Part shown: positions 45,998 to 55,132 of the stretch, one piece after another
How the letters are laid out: each line of letters starts with the position of its first letter
Numbering within the stretch: the first letter of the stretch is position 1
Origin: Saprospiraceae bacterium UBA1994
Lineage (GTDB): Bacteria; Bacteroidota; Bacteroidia; Chitinophagales; Saprospiraceae
NCBI GenBank assembly: GCA_002335865.1
Contig: DDCY01000002.1
Coordinates: 49,309-113,308 of the forward strand
DNA length: 64,000 bases
Direction: 5' to 3'
Made by a program: the position numbers and the translations under genes
The notes under the pieces: model-generated
What the model was told of the DNA's origin: nothing
The model's database searches: none
The model's input: the letters and a program-made list of their open reading frames with translations, nothing else

Positions 45998-47968
45998 TTA
46001 CTCTTTACTAACAACCAGCTTCTGAATCTTCAATTTACCACCAGAATTAATAACCACAGTATATATGCCATTTGGAAGATTCAAATCGATTTCCGAATCA
46101 CCAACTACAGGATATATATTTAGATTTTGTCCATTGACAGAATACAGATCTATAGTTGCATGACTTTGAAGTCCTTTTATAAAGACACGGCCTGATGTGG
46201 GGTTCGGATAAACATTTACGTTTAAAGGATCTACATTCTCTATGGCCAAAGGTTGATTCCAGAAATTACCCACTTGATCTCCCCATATATATTCTACTAG
46301 ATCAGGCTGATCAATAAATGGATTCCTATTTCGCTGCCAATTATAAATAACATTGTTGCGATTCATTTCGAAGTCATCTGGTGGATCATTTCTATGCCAT
46401 TCCAATAGTGTCGCCAAATCTCCCAATTGACCATCTATATCTGGAAATCCATTCACAATCGCCAATACATTATATCTGATTTCCATATACAGTACACTAC
46501 GAGCTACATCACCTCTGAAGCTTCCAAGTGTCCCATCAGGACCATCATATTCTCCGTAGTGTTTATTATTTCTCGCACTATTTTCTGAACCATCTGCAGC
46601 CCGTAAAGCATGGGCATCTGAATTTCCATGGCGAAGAGAATCTGCCGATGTTACCCAAAAAACATCAGCCCCATCACCTAATCCGTCCTCTGCTATACTC
46701 TTATATCCAGCACGAGATCTCGGAAAGGTATGCTCGCGATTCCATTTTCCATTATTATCTGATGTTGTTTGAAAATCTAGCTTGGCTCGCCCCTCTTCGC
46801 TATAAACTAACCAAACTTGATTGCTATTCGCTGGATTTTGATCCGCTTCTTTTAAAATATCAATAATATCTGTATAAGTCTGTGCTCTAACCACATTAGG
46901 ATCCGCAATAATGTCTTGCATAGCTTGTCTTAGAGCCACATCAGTTTTGGCATCCAGGCCGTCGTAATATCCAGCTGGTTGTGTACTAGCTACAATCCCA
47001 AAAGTCGGATCCGTCGGTATACCATATGGGGCTACTACAAAATCATTATCTACAATCCGTAATTGTACATTATTATTCAATGCCAAAATCTGCTGCGGCA
47101 AATTCATAAATTGCACAACTGCTACTTCATCTCCTTCATCTATAACGTCATCAATTATCATGATCGTAGTGCTTGTACTATTTTGACCCATCGCGATCGT
47201 CAAAGATGTAGAACCAGAATAGTCAGCATTATTAAATAATAGATTATTTAAACTGATGTCAAAACTTAAATCAACAAGTACATTCTCTTCTGTGGTAAAC
47301 AGGATGTCAAATACTTCTCCTTCCCCATATTTGCTTTGGACAGTAGAAATATGAATACCATTTAAATCTATACCACTCCCATCATTTAACTGCCTAGGCG
47401 TGGGTGTCTTAGATGTATATGTACCATCATTATTACGCTGAATAGAATTGGTATTGTTACCTGGTCCTTCGTTGATCTGTTGAATAGAGGCAAACTCAGG
47501 ATTTGCGCTAAATATATCGATCATATCCACATCATCTCCGTCCGACGTATCATACAGTAACACATCAATTAAATTATTTATAGTGGCCAAAGTTTCATCC
47601 GGAAAATTAAAATCACTGGCCTGATATATAGCCACAGCATCCGCTCCATTTTGAATGGTGTTTTCAGGAATTAGAAACTGCGGCACTGGGCTAACCGAAT
47701 TGCTTCCAATCAACAAAAGTCCATTGACGTCCGTCACATAACCATCCAAATCCACAGTAAAATAACTCGAATTACCACCATTTTCTGATCCATTAAAAAA
47801 AACCACTACATAACCATCTAAAGGAAAATTAGGCACATCAGACAACAGCTCTAAAAACTCCATGTCATCAATCCCCGGAGTATCACAATCCAATTCATTG
47901 ATGACCAATTGGCCAATCGCAGCCGCACACATCATTACATAAACAATCCCTACTAGTATAAATTTCAT
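45998..47968 (-). CDS. Secreted endonuclease I family protein with lamin-tail, Calx-beta-like and T9SS domains
   Basis: The protein has 656 residues from the ATG at 47968 (MKFILVGIVYVMMCAAAIGQ, a signal peptide ending AIGQ); a frame extends upstream to 48013 but lacks a signal-like start. An LTD-type domain (LVINELDCDTPGIDDMEFLE) is followed by a Calx-beta-like segment with STSTTIMIIDDVIDEGDEV. Next comes an endonuclease I domain with NREHTFPRSR, SDAHALRAADGSENSARNN and FRGDVARSVLYMEIRYN, an HNH-like His-Me nuclease. A type A T9SS sorting domain ends it (NVNVYPNPTSGRVFIKG). It probably degrades extracellular DNA. Confidence 0.9.
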   Translation of the reverse strand: MKFILVGIVYVMMCAAAIGQLVINELDCDTPGIDDMEFLELLSDVPNFPLDGYVVVFFNGSENGGNSSYFTVDLDGYVTDVNGLLLIGSNSVSPVPQFLIPENTIQNGADAVAIYQASDFNFPDETLATINNLIDVLLYDTSDGDDVDMIDIFSANPEFASIQQINEGPGNNTNSIQRNNDGTYTSKTPTPRQLNDGSGIDLNGIHISTVQSKYGEGEVFDILFTTEENVLVDLSFDISLNNLLFNNADYSGSTSLTIAMGQNSTSTTIMIIDDVIDEGDEVAVVQFMNLPQQILALNNNVQLRIVDNDFVVAPYGIPTDPTFGIVASTQPAGYYDGLDAKTDVALRQAMQDIIADPNVVRAQTYTDIIDILKEADQNPANSNQVWLVYSEEGRAKLDFQTTSDNNGKWNREHTFPRSRAGYKSIAEDGLGDGADVFWVTSADSLRHGNSDAHALRAADGSENSARNNKHYGEYDGPDGTLGSFRGDVARSVLYMEIRYNVLAIVNGFPDIDGQLGDLATLLEWHRNDPPDDFEMNRNNVIYNWQRNRNPFIDQPDLVEYIWGDQVGNFWNQPLAIENVDPLNVNVYPNPTSGRVFIKGLQSHATIDLYSVNGQNLNIYPVVGDSEIDLNLPNGIYTVVINSGGKLKIQKLVVSKE

Positions 47969-48022
47969 ATTATGATTTTGTGCAAATATAAGGCATTCAT
48001 GTATTAGTACCATCCTCCACTA

Positions 48023-48262
48023 AAAACAGTTAAAACAATTTCTTTATACGATAGATGGGGAAACTAAATGTATAGGATAACTAACAGCACTGACTTTAAT
48101 GAAATAGGATGGGATAATTTGATGGATAATCAAAGAGCTGTTCCTGGAGTTTATGTTTTCCATGTAGTTATAGAATATAAAGACAGAGATATAAAGTCCC
48201 TGATTGGAAATGTAATCAATGGTAAGGTATATAATTCGATTAGCTCTCATACCTATTCTTGA
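48023..48262 (+). pseudogene. Orphan CHU_C (T9SS type B sorting) domain remnant with in-frame stop
   Basis: From 48023 the frame reads KTVKTISLYDRWGN, hits a TAA at 48065-48067, and continues in the same frame MYRITNSTDFNEIGWDNLMD, then AVPGVYVFHVVIEYKDRDIK and SLIGNVINGK to the stop at 48260-48262. This is the pattern of the gliding-motility-associated C-terminal domain (xxDRWGNxxF, GWDGxxNGxxVPxGVYVYxIxxxxxDG, xGxVxLI). The stop replaces what is usually a Lys, Gln or Glu codon. No upstream body of the protein exists, because the region ends at the opposite-strand endonuclease gene, so this is the tail of a deleted surface protein. Confidence 0.85.
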
Positions 48263-48751
48263 CTTGTATTTATACTTAACACTTTTGTTTATTAGGCAAG
48301 AGTCACATATATTTTATAAAATACTCTTTTACTTCATTTTCTAATATCATATGCTTGTTTGTATAAATCCGATTCATCTGAGTAAATGTAAAAATGATTG
48401 ATTTATCAATAAAGTGCAGTACACTTCATGTCTCCTCTAATTAAAGTTTGAGTAGATAAACAAAAAGAGTTATTTGTTTTGATGTAAATCTTCAGACACC
48501 TTAGTTTTACGTATTGATTAAATCTGTAAGCCGTTGTTAAAACAATAAGATAATGTTATACCCATTAACATTATTTATTGATCCAGATTTCATTTCAACA
48601 CTCGATCTACAAATTCTTCTCGTCCACGATGAGCGATGGAAACATTAAAATTTAAAATCTACTCTCCTAGGTGAAGATACCTAAGTTACCTCAACACTTT
48701 TCCATCTATTTACTATATTAGCCATAGACATTATTGAAAACATCTAATTAT
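48263..48751. other. Gene-poor stretch with AT-rich hairpin
   Basis: No gene. An inverted repeat ATAATGTTA at 48550-48558 and TAACATTAT at 48566-48574 with a seven-base loop could form a hairpin upstream of the next gene; there is no T-run and its meaning is unclear. Confidence 0.4.
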
Positions 48752-51700
48752 ATGAAATCAACTCTGCAAACCATCTTTTGCCTTCTTTTAATTTGCACAT
48801 TTAGTAATACTGAAGCGAATGCCCAATACACCTTAGACACTAAAGACTTCAAAGCTATGAACTTTCGAAATATCGGTCCAGCTGGTATGAGTGGACGGAT
48901 CACAGCTATAGATGTAGACTTGAGCGACAAGGAACGTATTTTCGCTGGATCAGCCTCTGGTGGCTTATGGTTATCAGAAAATGGCGGAATCAATTGGGAC
49001 CCTATCTTTGATGATCAAGATGTACTATCAATCGGTGCTGTAGCCGTAGACCAAAGCAATCCAAGTACCATCTGGGTAGGTACTGGTGAAGGAAATCCTC
49101 GTAACTCGCTTAATACCGGTGCTGGCATATTTAAGAGTATGGACGGAGGTAAGACATGGAAACTCATGGGTCTAGAGAATACCAAAGTCATCCACAGAAT
49201 AATCGTACACAGAGACAATCCAGATGTAGTATATGTCGCCGCTATGGGTACACCGTGGGGACACAGCGCTGATAGAGGTGTATACCGTACAGATGATGGC
49301 GGTAAAACATGGACGAAAATACTTTATACTAACGATACCACCGGCCCAGGAGATTTGATAGTAAATCCATCCAACCCTAATCATATCATAGCGGGCATGT
49401 GGCAGCATCTGCGTAGGCCTTATGATTTCTATTCCGGCGGTGAAGGATCTGGCATACATGTTTCATACGATAAAGGTGATACTTGGAAAAAAATAGGTAC
49501 TGAAGAGGGGATGCCAAAGGGTGAATTGGGTCGTATAGGGCTAGCATTTGCACCTAGTAAACCCAACATAGTATATGCTCTTATAGAAGCCAAAGAAAAT
49601 GGATTGTATAAATCTACTGATGGCGGCGACAAATGGAATTTAGTAAGTAAGAAAGATATTGGAAATAGACCCTTTTACTACTCTGACCTATGGGTAGACC
49701 CAATGAACGAAAATCGCATTTATAATCTTTGGAGTTATGTCTCAAGATCACAAGATGGGGGTAAGACCTTTAAAACAATCATGGATTATGGCAATAATGT
49801 ACATCCAGACCACCATGCCTTTTGGATCGATCCGAATGACAGTAACTATCTGATCAATGGCAACGACGGCGGGCTCAATATCTCGAGAGATGGAGGAGCG
49901 TCGTGGATGTTCGCAGCCAATATTCCTGTCGGGCAGTTTTATCATGTCAATATTGATATGGATTATCCATACAATGTATATGGAGGAATGCAAGATAATG
50001 GATCTTGGATCGGACCAAGCTCAGTGCTTAAGCGTGGTGGAATAAGAAATAATGATTTTCAAGAGTTGTCTTTTGGTGATGGTTTTGATGTAGTTCCTTT
50101 CCGTGCGGATAGCAGATATGGCTATTCTCAGTCTCAAGGTGGAAACGTAGCATTCTACGACAGAGAGACAGGTGAGAGTCGAACCGTGAAACCAGTAGAG
50201 GGATTGGATGATCCCTATAGATTTAATTGGAACGCAGCCATCGCTCAAGATCCTTATGATGATTGTGGAGTATATTTTGGTAGCCAATATGTACACTACT
50301 CCGCAGATTGTGGAGTAAGTTGGGCCAAGATCTCTGACGACCTTACGACCAACGATACGACAAAACAACATCAAGACAAAAGTGGAGGACTAACTATCGA
50401 TGCCACTCAAGCAGAAAACTATACCACTATCGTTACTATTGCACCAAGCCCTGTAGATGATAAAGTAATCTGGGCCGGAACGGATGATGGTAATATCCAA
50501 GTAACTAGAGACGGTGGTGAAACATGGACCAATACTATTAAAAATATCCATACCGCTCCAATTAATAGTTGGATCAATCAAATAGAAGTATCATCACAAA
50601 ATGCTGGAGAAGCTTTTGTCGCGCTTAACAACTATAGGCAAAATGATTATGAAGCCCATGCGTACCATACTACAGATTATGGAATGACATGGCGACGTAT
50701 CGCCAATGATAGCCAAATCAAAGGTTTTGTTCAATGTATCGTTCAAGATCCAGTAGAGCCTAATCTACTTTTCATCGGTGCAGACTCTGGACTTTATATC
50801 TCATTTAACAAAGGTCAATCTTGGACACAATGGAAAGAAGGCTTTCCAGCAGTACAAGTTTCAGATCTCAAAATACACCCACGAGAATATGATCTCGTGA
50901 TCGGTACATTTGGTCGTTCATTTTGGATACTAGATGATATCAGACCGCTAAGAGCTATGGCTACCGAAGGCATCAATACACTCAATTCTGATATGAAACT
51001 CTTCCCTGTGCCTGATGCATATCAAAATAACTATCGGTCATATGATGGTATTAGGTTTATCGCTCAAGGAGAATTTGTCGGAGAGAACAAACAAGGCGGT
51101 GCAATGATGAGCATCTGGAAAAAGCCATCTAAGAAAAAGGATGTGATGGTTGATAAGAGCAAGAAAAAAGATAAAAAGAAGAATAAAGAGGACAAGAAGG
51201 ATAAAAAAGAAGACTATAAAGAAGCTAATAAAAAGAAAAGCAAGTCTTCTAATAAGGCAACATTCTATGTATTAAATAGCAAGATGGATACTGTACGCAC
51301 TTTCACTAGAAAACTGAAAGATGGAATGAATAGAACATTTTGGCGATTTGAAAAAGATGGGATTGAAGGTCCATCACGAAGAAAGCGTAAAAAAGATGCG
51401 GATAAGCCGGGAGGGTTAGATGTAATGCCTGGCATATATAAAATTATCGTAGAGCTTGGTGACAGTAAAGACAGTAGTATGGTTAATGTAAAACCAGACC
51501 CAAGAAGTAAAATAACTGACGTTGATCGCAAAGCCATCAATGAAGAATCAGAAGAATTCTACAAAATAATCACTGCCACAAAAGAAAGTTTTGATCAATT
51601 AAAAGATGCCAAGAAATCACTTGACCTTAGCAGGAAAATCATAGAGATGCAAGAAGATACTTTGCAGAAAGATCTCAAGAAGCAAATGAAAGAAATATCA

Positions 51701-51997
51701 AATAGCATTGATAGTCTTTCTAATCTATTTATGGATCCAGAAGGACTCAAAGGAATACAAAGAAATCCAAATACGCTGAATAATCGACTATGGACTGCAC
51801 GTAGGTATCTAGGATCTTCATGGACAATTCCGGGACAAAATGCCATGAAAGCTGTAACTAACGCTAAAAAAGAAGCGGAAGAAACGATCAAGGCAGTAAA
51901 TAAATTTATCCAAGTAGATTACCTGCTATTTCAAGAAACCATTAACGGGCTTAGAGTGAAGATTTTTAAAGAGATGCAGCCAGTGAAGATTGAGTAA
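48752..51997 (+). CDS. VPS10/BNR-repeat propeller protein (sortilin-like, secreted)
   Basis: The 1081-residue protein starts at the ATG at 48752; a TTG six codons earlier is less likely. A signal peptide (STLQTIFCLLLICTFSNTEA) is followed by repeated BNR/Asp-box motifs (SENGGINWDP, SMDGGKTWKLMG, TDDGGKTWTKIL, SYDKGDTWKKIG, SQDGGKTFKTIM, TRDGGETWTNTI), the pattern of VPS10-like multi-bladed propellers. Such proteins are often annotated as glycosidases without proof. At about residues 789-836 there is a lysine-rich linker (KKPSKKKDVMVDKSKKKDKK and further K/D/E), then a C-terminal alpha-helical domain. Binding partner unknown. Confidence 0.88.
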   Translation: MKSTLQTIFCLLLICTFSNTEANAQYTLDTKDFKAMNFRNIGPAGMSGRITAIDVDLSDKERIFAGSASGGLWLSENGGINWDPIFDDQDVLSIGAVAVDQSNPSTIWVGTGEGNPRNSLNTGAGIFKSMDGGKTWKLMGLENTKVIHRIIVHRDNPDVVYVAAMGTPWGHSADRGVYRTDDGGKTWTKILYTNDTTGPGDLIVNPSNPNHIIAGMWQHLRRPYDFYSGGEGSGIHVSYDKGDTWKKIGTEEGMPKGELGRIGLAFAPSKPNIVYALIEAKENGLYKSTDGGDKWNLVSKKDIGNRPFYYSDLWVDPMNENRIYNLWSYVSRSQDGGKTFKTIMDYGNNVHPDHHAFWIDPNDSNYLINGNDGGLNISRDGGASWMFAANIPVGQFYHVNIDMDYPYNVYGGMQDNGSWIGPSSVLKRGGIRNNDFQELSFGDGFDVVPFRADSRYGYSQSQGGNVAFYDRETGESRTVKPVEGLDDPYRFNWNAAIAQDPYDDCGVYFGSQYVHYSADCGVSWAKISDDLTTNDTTKQHQDKSGGLTIDATQAENYTTIVTIAPSPVDDKVIWAGTDDGNIQVTRDGGETWTNTIKNIHTAPINSWINQIEVSSQNAGEAFVALNNYRQNDYEAHAYHTTDYGMTWRRIANDSQIKGFVQCIVQDPVEPNLLFIGADSGLYISFNKGQSWTQWKEGFPAVQVSDLKIHPREYDLVIGTFGRSFWILDDIRPLRAMATEGINTLNSDMKLFPVPDAYQNNYRSYDGIRFIAQGEFVGENKQGGAMMSIWKKPSKKKDVMVDKSKKKDKKKNKEDKKDKKEDYKEANKKKSKSSNKATFYVLNSKMDTVRTFTRKLKDGMNRTFWRFEKDGIEGPSRRKRKKDADKPGGLDVMPGIYKIIVELGDSKDSSMVNVKPDPRSKITDVDRKAINEESEEFYKIITATKESFDQLKDAKKSLDLSRKIIEMQEDTLQKDLKKQMKEISNSIDSLSNLFMDPEGLKGIQRNPNTLNNRLWTARRYLGSSWTIPGQNAMKAVTNAKKEAEETIKAVNKFIQVDYLLFQETINGLRVKIFKEMQPVKIE

Positions 51998-52012
51998 GTG
52001 GCAATCCAGTAA

Positions 52013-52441
52013 ATATTAGATATCATTGAAAATGAAAAGCTACAAGAATAAGCCAAAAATTCAGGCAAGCATTTTTTCGAACGAATGAAAACTATTCAAA
52101 CAAAATATAATATAATCAGTGATGTTAGAGGTAGTGGATTATTCTTAGGAATAGAGATTGTCCATCCCGACTCGAAATCATACCAACCCAATACAGATTT
52201 AGCAAAACATATAAAAAATAAAATACGGAAAATGAATATATTGGTGAGTACCGACGAACCATATAATAATGTGATCAAAATGAAACCGCCGTTGCGTTTT
52301 TCTCCACAAGATATCGATATAGTTCTTGACGCTTTAGAATCGATTCTTTTTATTCAAAAAAATAAGGATCAGGATGAAAACCTATTGGGGGAAGCTATTT
52401 TTCATCAAGCCGTACAACAAAAAAGCAGCTTAAAATACTAA
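52013..52441 (+). pseudogene. C-terminal remnant of a class III aminotransferase
   Basis: The frame reads ILDIIENEKLQE, then a TAA at 52049-52051, then AKNSGKHFFERMKTIQTKY, IISDVRGSGLFLGIEIV, ILVSTDEPYNNVIKMKPPLR and on to LESILF. This is the C-terminal quarter of class III PLP aminotransferases (alanine-glyoxylate or ornithine aminotransferase-like, typical VRGxGLFLGIEL and VIKIKPPL). The larger N-terminal part, including the PLP lysine, is missing. It begins a few bases after the propeller gene stop. An ATG at 52085 would restart the last 118 residues, but without the active site it could not be an enzyme. Confidence 0.85.
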
Positions 52442-52455
52442 GTAAAGCTGCTTTT
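52421..52455. terminator. Bidirectional Rho-independent terminator
   Basis: AAAAGCAGCTT at 52421-52431 is the exact inverse of AAGCTGCTTTT at 52445-52455, an 11-base stem with T-runs in both directions. It sits between the aminotransferase remnant and the convergent peroxidase gene and serves both. Confidence 0.85.
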
Positions 52456-52477
52456 TATTTATTCTATTCGGTCAACA

Positions 52478-53662
52478 CTACTCTCCAAATGGAATAGAAA
52501 ATTTTTCGTCCTTAATCATTTCTTGATCAGTAAGTGTTTCCATATATGCTACTAAAGCAGTTTTCTGTACCTCTGTAAAATTCATTTTCTTCACTTGCCC
52601 ATTACTCTCTCTAAGCTCAGGACTTAGATTTAAATGTTCTTTCACATTTTCAGAATAGAAGTCTACTACTTCTTCCAAACTTGCGAACCTTCCGTCATGC
52701 ATATAAGGACCAGATAATCCAATATTTCTTAAAAAAGGAACTTTGAAAATTGCCATGTCACTAGAATTTCCAGTCTTTGCTCCTTTACCTTGGTCAGTAT
52801 ATACTTGATCCAAACCGTTATTTGCGACTGCTTTTACCGTGAAGTCATGCTTTGCACCATGACAGGAGGCACAATTAGTATTATATAGTGACTTCCCTAA
52901 ATTTTCTGAAGCTGTATAATTAGCGAAGTCTTCATTTACATTCAAAGTCTGGTTCATTCCTTCATCAAATCTCGATTCATTCGAAGAAATCGCATTTACA
53001 AACTGCGTAATAGCTTTCAATAGGTTTTCTTCATTGATCTCATTTTCACCAAATGCCTTTCTGAACAGGATATCATAGTAAGCGATAGACTTTACTCTAT
53101 CCACTATAGCTTCCATCGTCATACCCATCTCTGAAGGATTTTCTATAGCTGCTTGAGTTTGCTCTTCCATACTACGTACAGAATCATCCCACGAGAATCC
53201 AGCTAAAGCTTCGCCTTCAGTAGAACCACCATATGATGTAGTAAGACCCATTGCAGTAGTACCTAGAGCAAGACTATTCCTAGTTCCATTCTCTCCATCA
53301 AATCCTTTAGACAGAGCCTCATTATGAGCAAATCCTGCCGTCTGCACGTGACAAGATCCACATGATACTGTTCCATTTCGTGAGAGTAACTCATCGTAAA
53401 ATAATACTCTTCCCAAAGTAGCCGTATGATTAGCTTTATTCAGTTGAATAGGAGCTATCGGAAAAAATGCAGCAGCATTAATATGTTCTGGCACATCTAC
53501 TATGTAATTATGGAGTTCACCTGGAAGATTAAGACTCTTAGAGAGTTCCTCATATTCATTAGCTGTATAATCTACTGCTGTAGACTCCTTTTGGCAAGAA
53601 GACAACATCAATACAACACCTAATAAAATGGCTGAATGATTGAATAATTTGTTAAGTTGCAT
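52478..53662 (-). CDS. Di-haem cytochrome c peroxidase lipoprotein (MauG/CcpA family)
   Basis: The 394-residue protein reduces hydrogen peroxide to water with electrons from cytochrome c. It has a lipobox (GVVLMLSSCQKE) and two haem-binding CXXCH motifs, C101-GS-C104-H105 and C264-AS-C267-H268, with the family elements ATLGRVLFYDELLSRNGTVS and FKVPFLRNIGLSGPYMHDGR. Length fits bacterial di-haem peroxidases. It acts in the periplasm, anchored by a lipid. It is a single-gene unit next to a shared terminator. Confidence 0.94.
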   Translation of the reverse strand: MQLNKLFNHSAILLGVVLMLSSCQKESTAVDYTANEYEELSKSLNLPGELHNYIVDVPEHINAAAFFPIAPIQLNKANHTATLGRVLFYDELLSRNGTVSCGSCHVQTAGFAHNEALSKGFDGENGTRNSLALGTTAMGLTTSYGGSTEGEALAGFSWDDSVRSMEEQTQAAIENPSEMGMTMEAIVDRVKSIAYYDILFRKAFGENEINEENLLKAITQFVNAISSNESRFDEGMNQTLNVNEDFANYTASENLGKSLYNTNCASCHGAKHDFTVKAVANNGLDQVYTDQGKGAKTGNSSDMAIFKVPFLRNIGLSGPYMHDGRFASLEEVVDFYSENVKEHLNLSPELRESNGQVKKMNFTEVQKTALVAYMETLTDQEMIKDEKFSIPFGE

Positions 53663-53905
53663 TTCTTAATTTTTTACTAGGTGTCAAAGCCAAAATCTAC
53701 ATCAAAAACATGATTTACTTACTACATTTGATGTGATAACATGCAAAAATAATAATTTATAAACATACATATGCCTAATACAGGGACATTTCTACAGTTT
53801 TTAGACCTTGCAATACAGAGATAAGACGGATATTAAGAGCTATGTTCTAATTAGCATTTAATATTTTTTAATAAAGAGATACTCCCATTAAGCGTATTTT
53901 ATAGA

Positions 53906-53913
53906 TACATTTG
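53906..53913 (+). promoter_or_regulatory. Putative -7 box of the lipoprotein gene at 53948
   Basis: TACATTTG is an exact match to the TAnnTTTG -7 element, 34 bases before the start codon, which would give a leader of about 28 bases. The -33 element is not clear. Confidence 0.4.
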
Positions 53914-53947
53914 ACCCATTATAATCATATTACTAGATCAGATCACT

Positions 53948-54754
53948 ATGCGTACTATTTTACAACTAGCATTTACTTTTATTATTGCTTTTTCAATGGT
54001 TTCATGTGGCGGGGATGCCAAATCACCTGACAATGCAAATAAAACGACCTCTGCTGAAGATAACTCTACTAAGCCCATACCAACATTTAAGATGTCTGGT
54101 GGCAAGAACGATACTAATGCAACAAAACCTAATAGACAGAATATATCTAGCCGTAATAATACACTTACTAATAATGCAAAAAATACTGGAGGTTTTACGA
54201 GTAATCCTATGAATGCCAAACCCTCTAATACCAATACCAAACCCAAAATTAGCTCCAAAACAGAGCTTACTGACGGTCAGATCCTTGCAGGTGTTCCAAA
54301 TGCTTGTTCATTAGTGTCAGTAGATGAAATTGCTAAAATAGTTGGTGTGTCTGCGTCTGACATCAGGCTAAAGGATGCAAGTCATACTAAAAGTCCTTTC
54401 ACAAGGTCTTGCTTTTTTAGATGGGACGGAGCATCACCAAACACTGGAATCCTAATTCAAGTGCAAGCGAATCCAATACAAGAAGAATATGCAGAATGGG
54501 TATCTCTTTTTGTAAGCAGTAAAAGAACCATAGGAGAGAAAGCTATGGGAACTAATGAAACTTTCAAATATGAAAAAATGGAAGGTTTAGGTGACGATGG
54601 CTCTTATTCTCATAGACTTGGCAAATATTTTTGGAGAGATGGTAACAAATATGCTTTTATGATAGCATTCAACACCAATAGCGCCAAGGAATTACAAATG
54701 AAAAACGCCAAGACTATTGGAAACATAATGATGAAGAATTATAATAATTTATAA
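53948..54754 (+). CDS. Lipoprotein with a low-complexity linker and a DUF3558-like C-terminal domain
   Basis: The 268-residue protein has a lipobox (FSMVSCGGDAKSP). A flexible linker (residues about 25-105) is rich in Asn, Thr, Lys and Ser (for example NATKPNRQNISSRNNTLTNN and PSNTNTKPKISSKTE). The C-terminal domain starts NACSLVSVDEIAKIVGVSAS and has SCFFRWDGASPNTGILIQV, with two cysteines that probably pair. This resembles small secreted domains that open with a Cys-x-L-v-t-x-e-e-v motif (DUF3558-like). Function unknown; exposed on the outer membrane by prediction. Confidence 0.7.
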   Translation: MRTILQLAFTFIIAFSMVSCGGDAKSPDNANKTTSAEDNSTKPIPTFKMSGGKNDTNATKPNRQNISSRNNTLTNNAKNTGGFTSNPMNAKPSNTNTKPKISSKTELTDGQILAGVPNACSLVSVDEIAKIVGVSASDIRLKDASHTKSPFTRSCFFRWDGASPNTGILIQVQANPIQEEYAEWVSLFVSSKRTIGEKAMGTNETFKYEKMEGLGDDGSYSHRLGKYFWRDGNKYAFMIAFNTNSAKELQMKNAKTIGNIMMKNYNNL

Positions 54755-54842
54755 TTTCTCTATTTACTTTACCGTCATTAACAAAAAAATTATATATTTA
54801 ACTATTAATCAATAAGTTACGCATTTAATAAATATCATCAAT

Positions 54843-55061
54843 ATGATGAATTGGCTAATCTCTAATATTGAAAAATACTCGTTCGGAGTCTGTTCATATC
54901 TAGCGGATAGAATAGGTATTAGGAGCTCTAGAGTACGTCTATACTTTATTTACACATCATTTGCCACCTTTGGGTCTCCTCTAGTTTTATACTTGTGTAT
55001 GGCGTTTTGGATTAATATAAAATCATACCTACGCAGAGGTATGATGCTTTGGAGCAAATAA
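54843..55061 (+). CDS. PspC-domain small membrane protein
   Basis: The 72-residue protein is a single PspC domain: a short N-terminal stretch (NIEKYSFGVCSYLADRIGIR), the motif SSRVRLYFIYTSFATFGSPL and a membrane helix continuing into VLYLCMAFWINIK. PspC-type proteins are linked to envelope stress sensing. Length is typical for the stand-alone Bacteroidota form. Two ATGs are adjacent (54843 and 54846). No pspA or pspB is nearby. Confidence 0.9.
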   Translation: MMNWLISNIEKYSFGVCSYLADRIGIRSSRVRLYFIYTSFATFGSPLVLYLCMAFWINIKSYLRRGMMLWSK

Positions 55062-55132
55062 TCCATCTAAGGATTATAAGGTAACATTAACCAATTCCTA
55101 GATTCCTCGTAGTCTAAATACTACAAAAAGGC

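Noticed and set aside
55100..55132. Terminator between the pspC gene and the convergent symporter
   Set aside because: A five-base GTAGT/ACTAC stem is present, but the T-run is on the wrong side for the symporter. Too weak.
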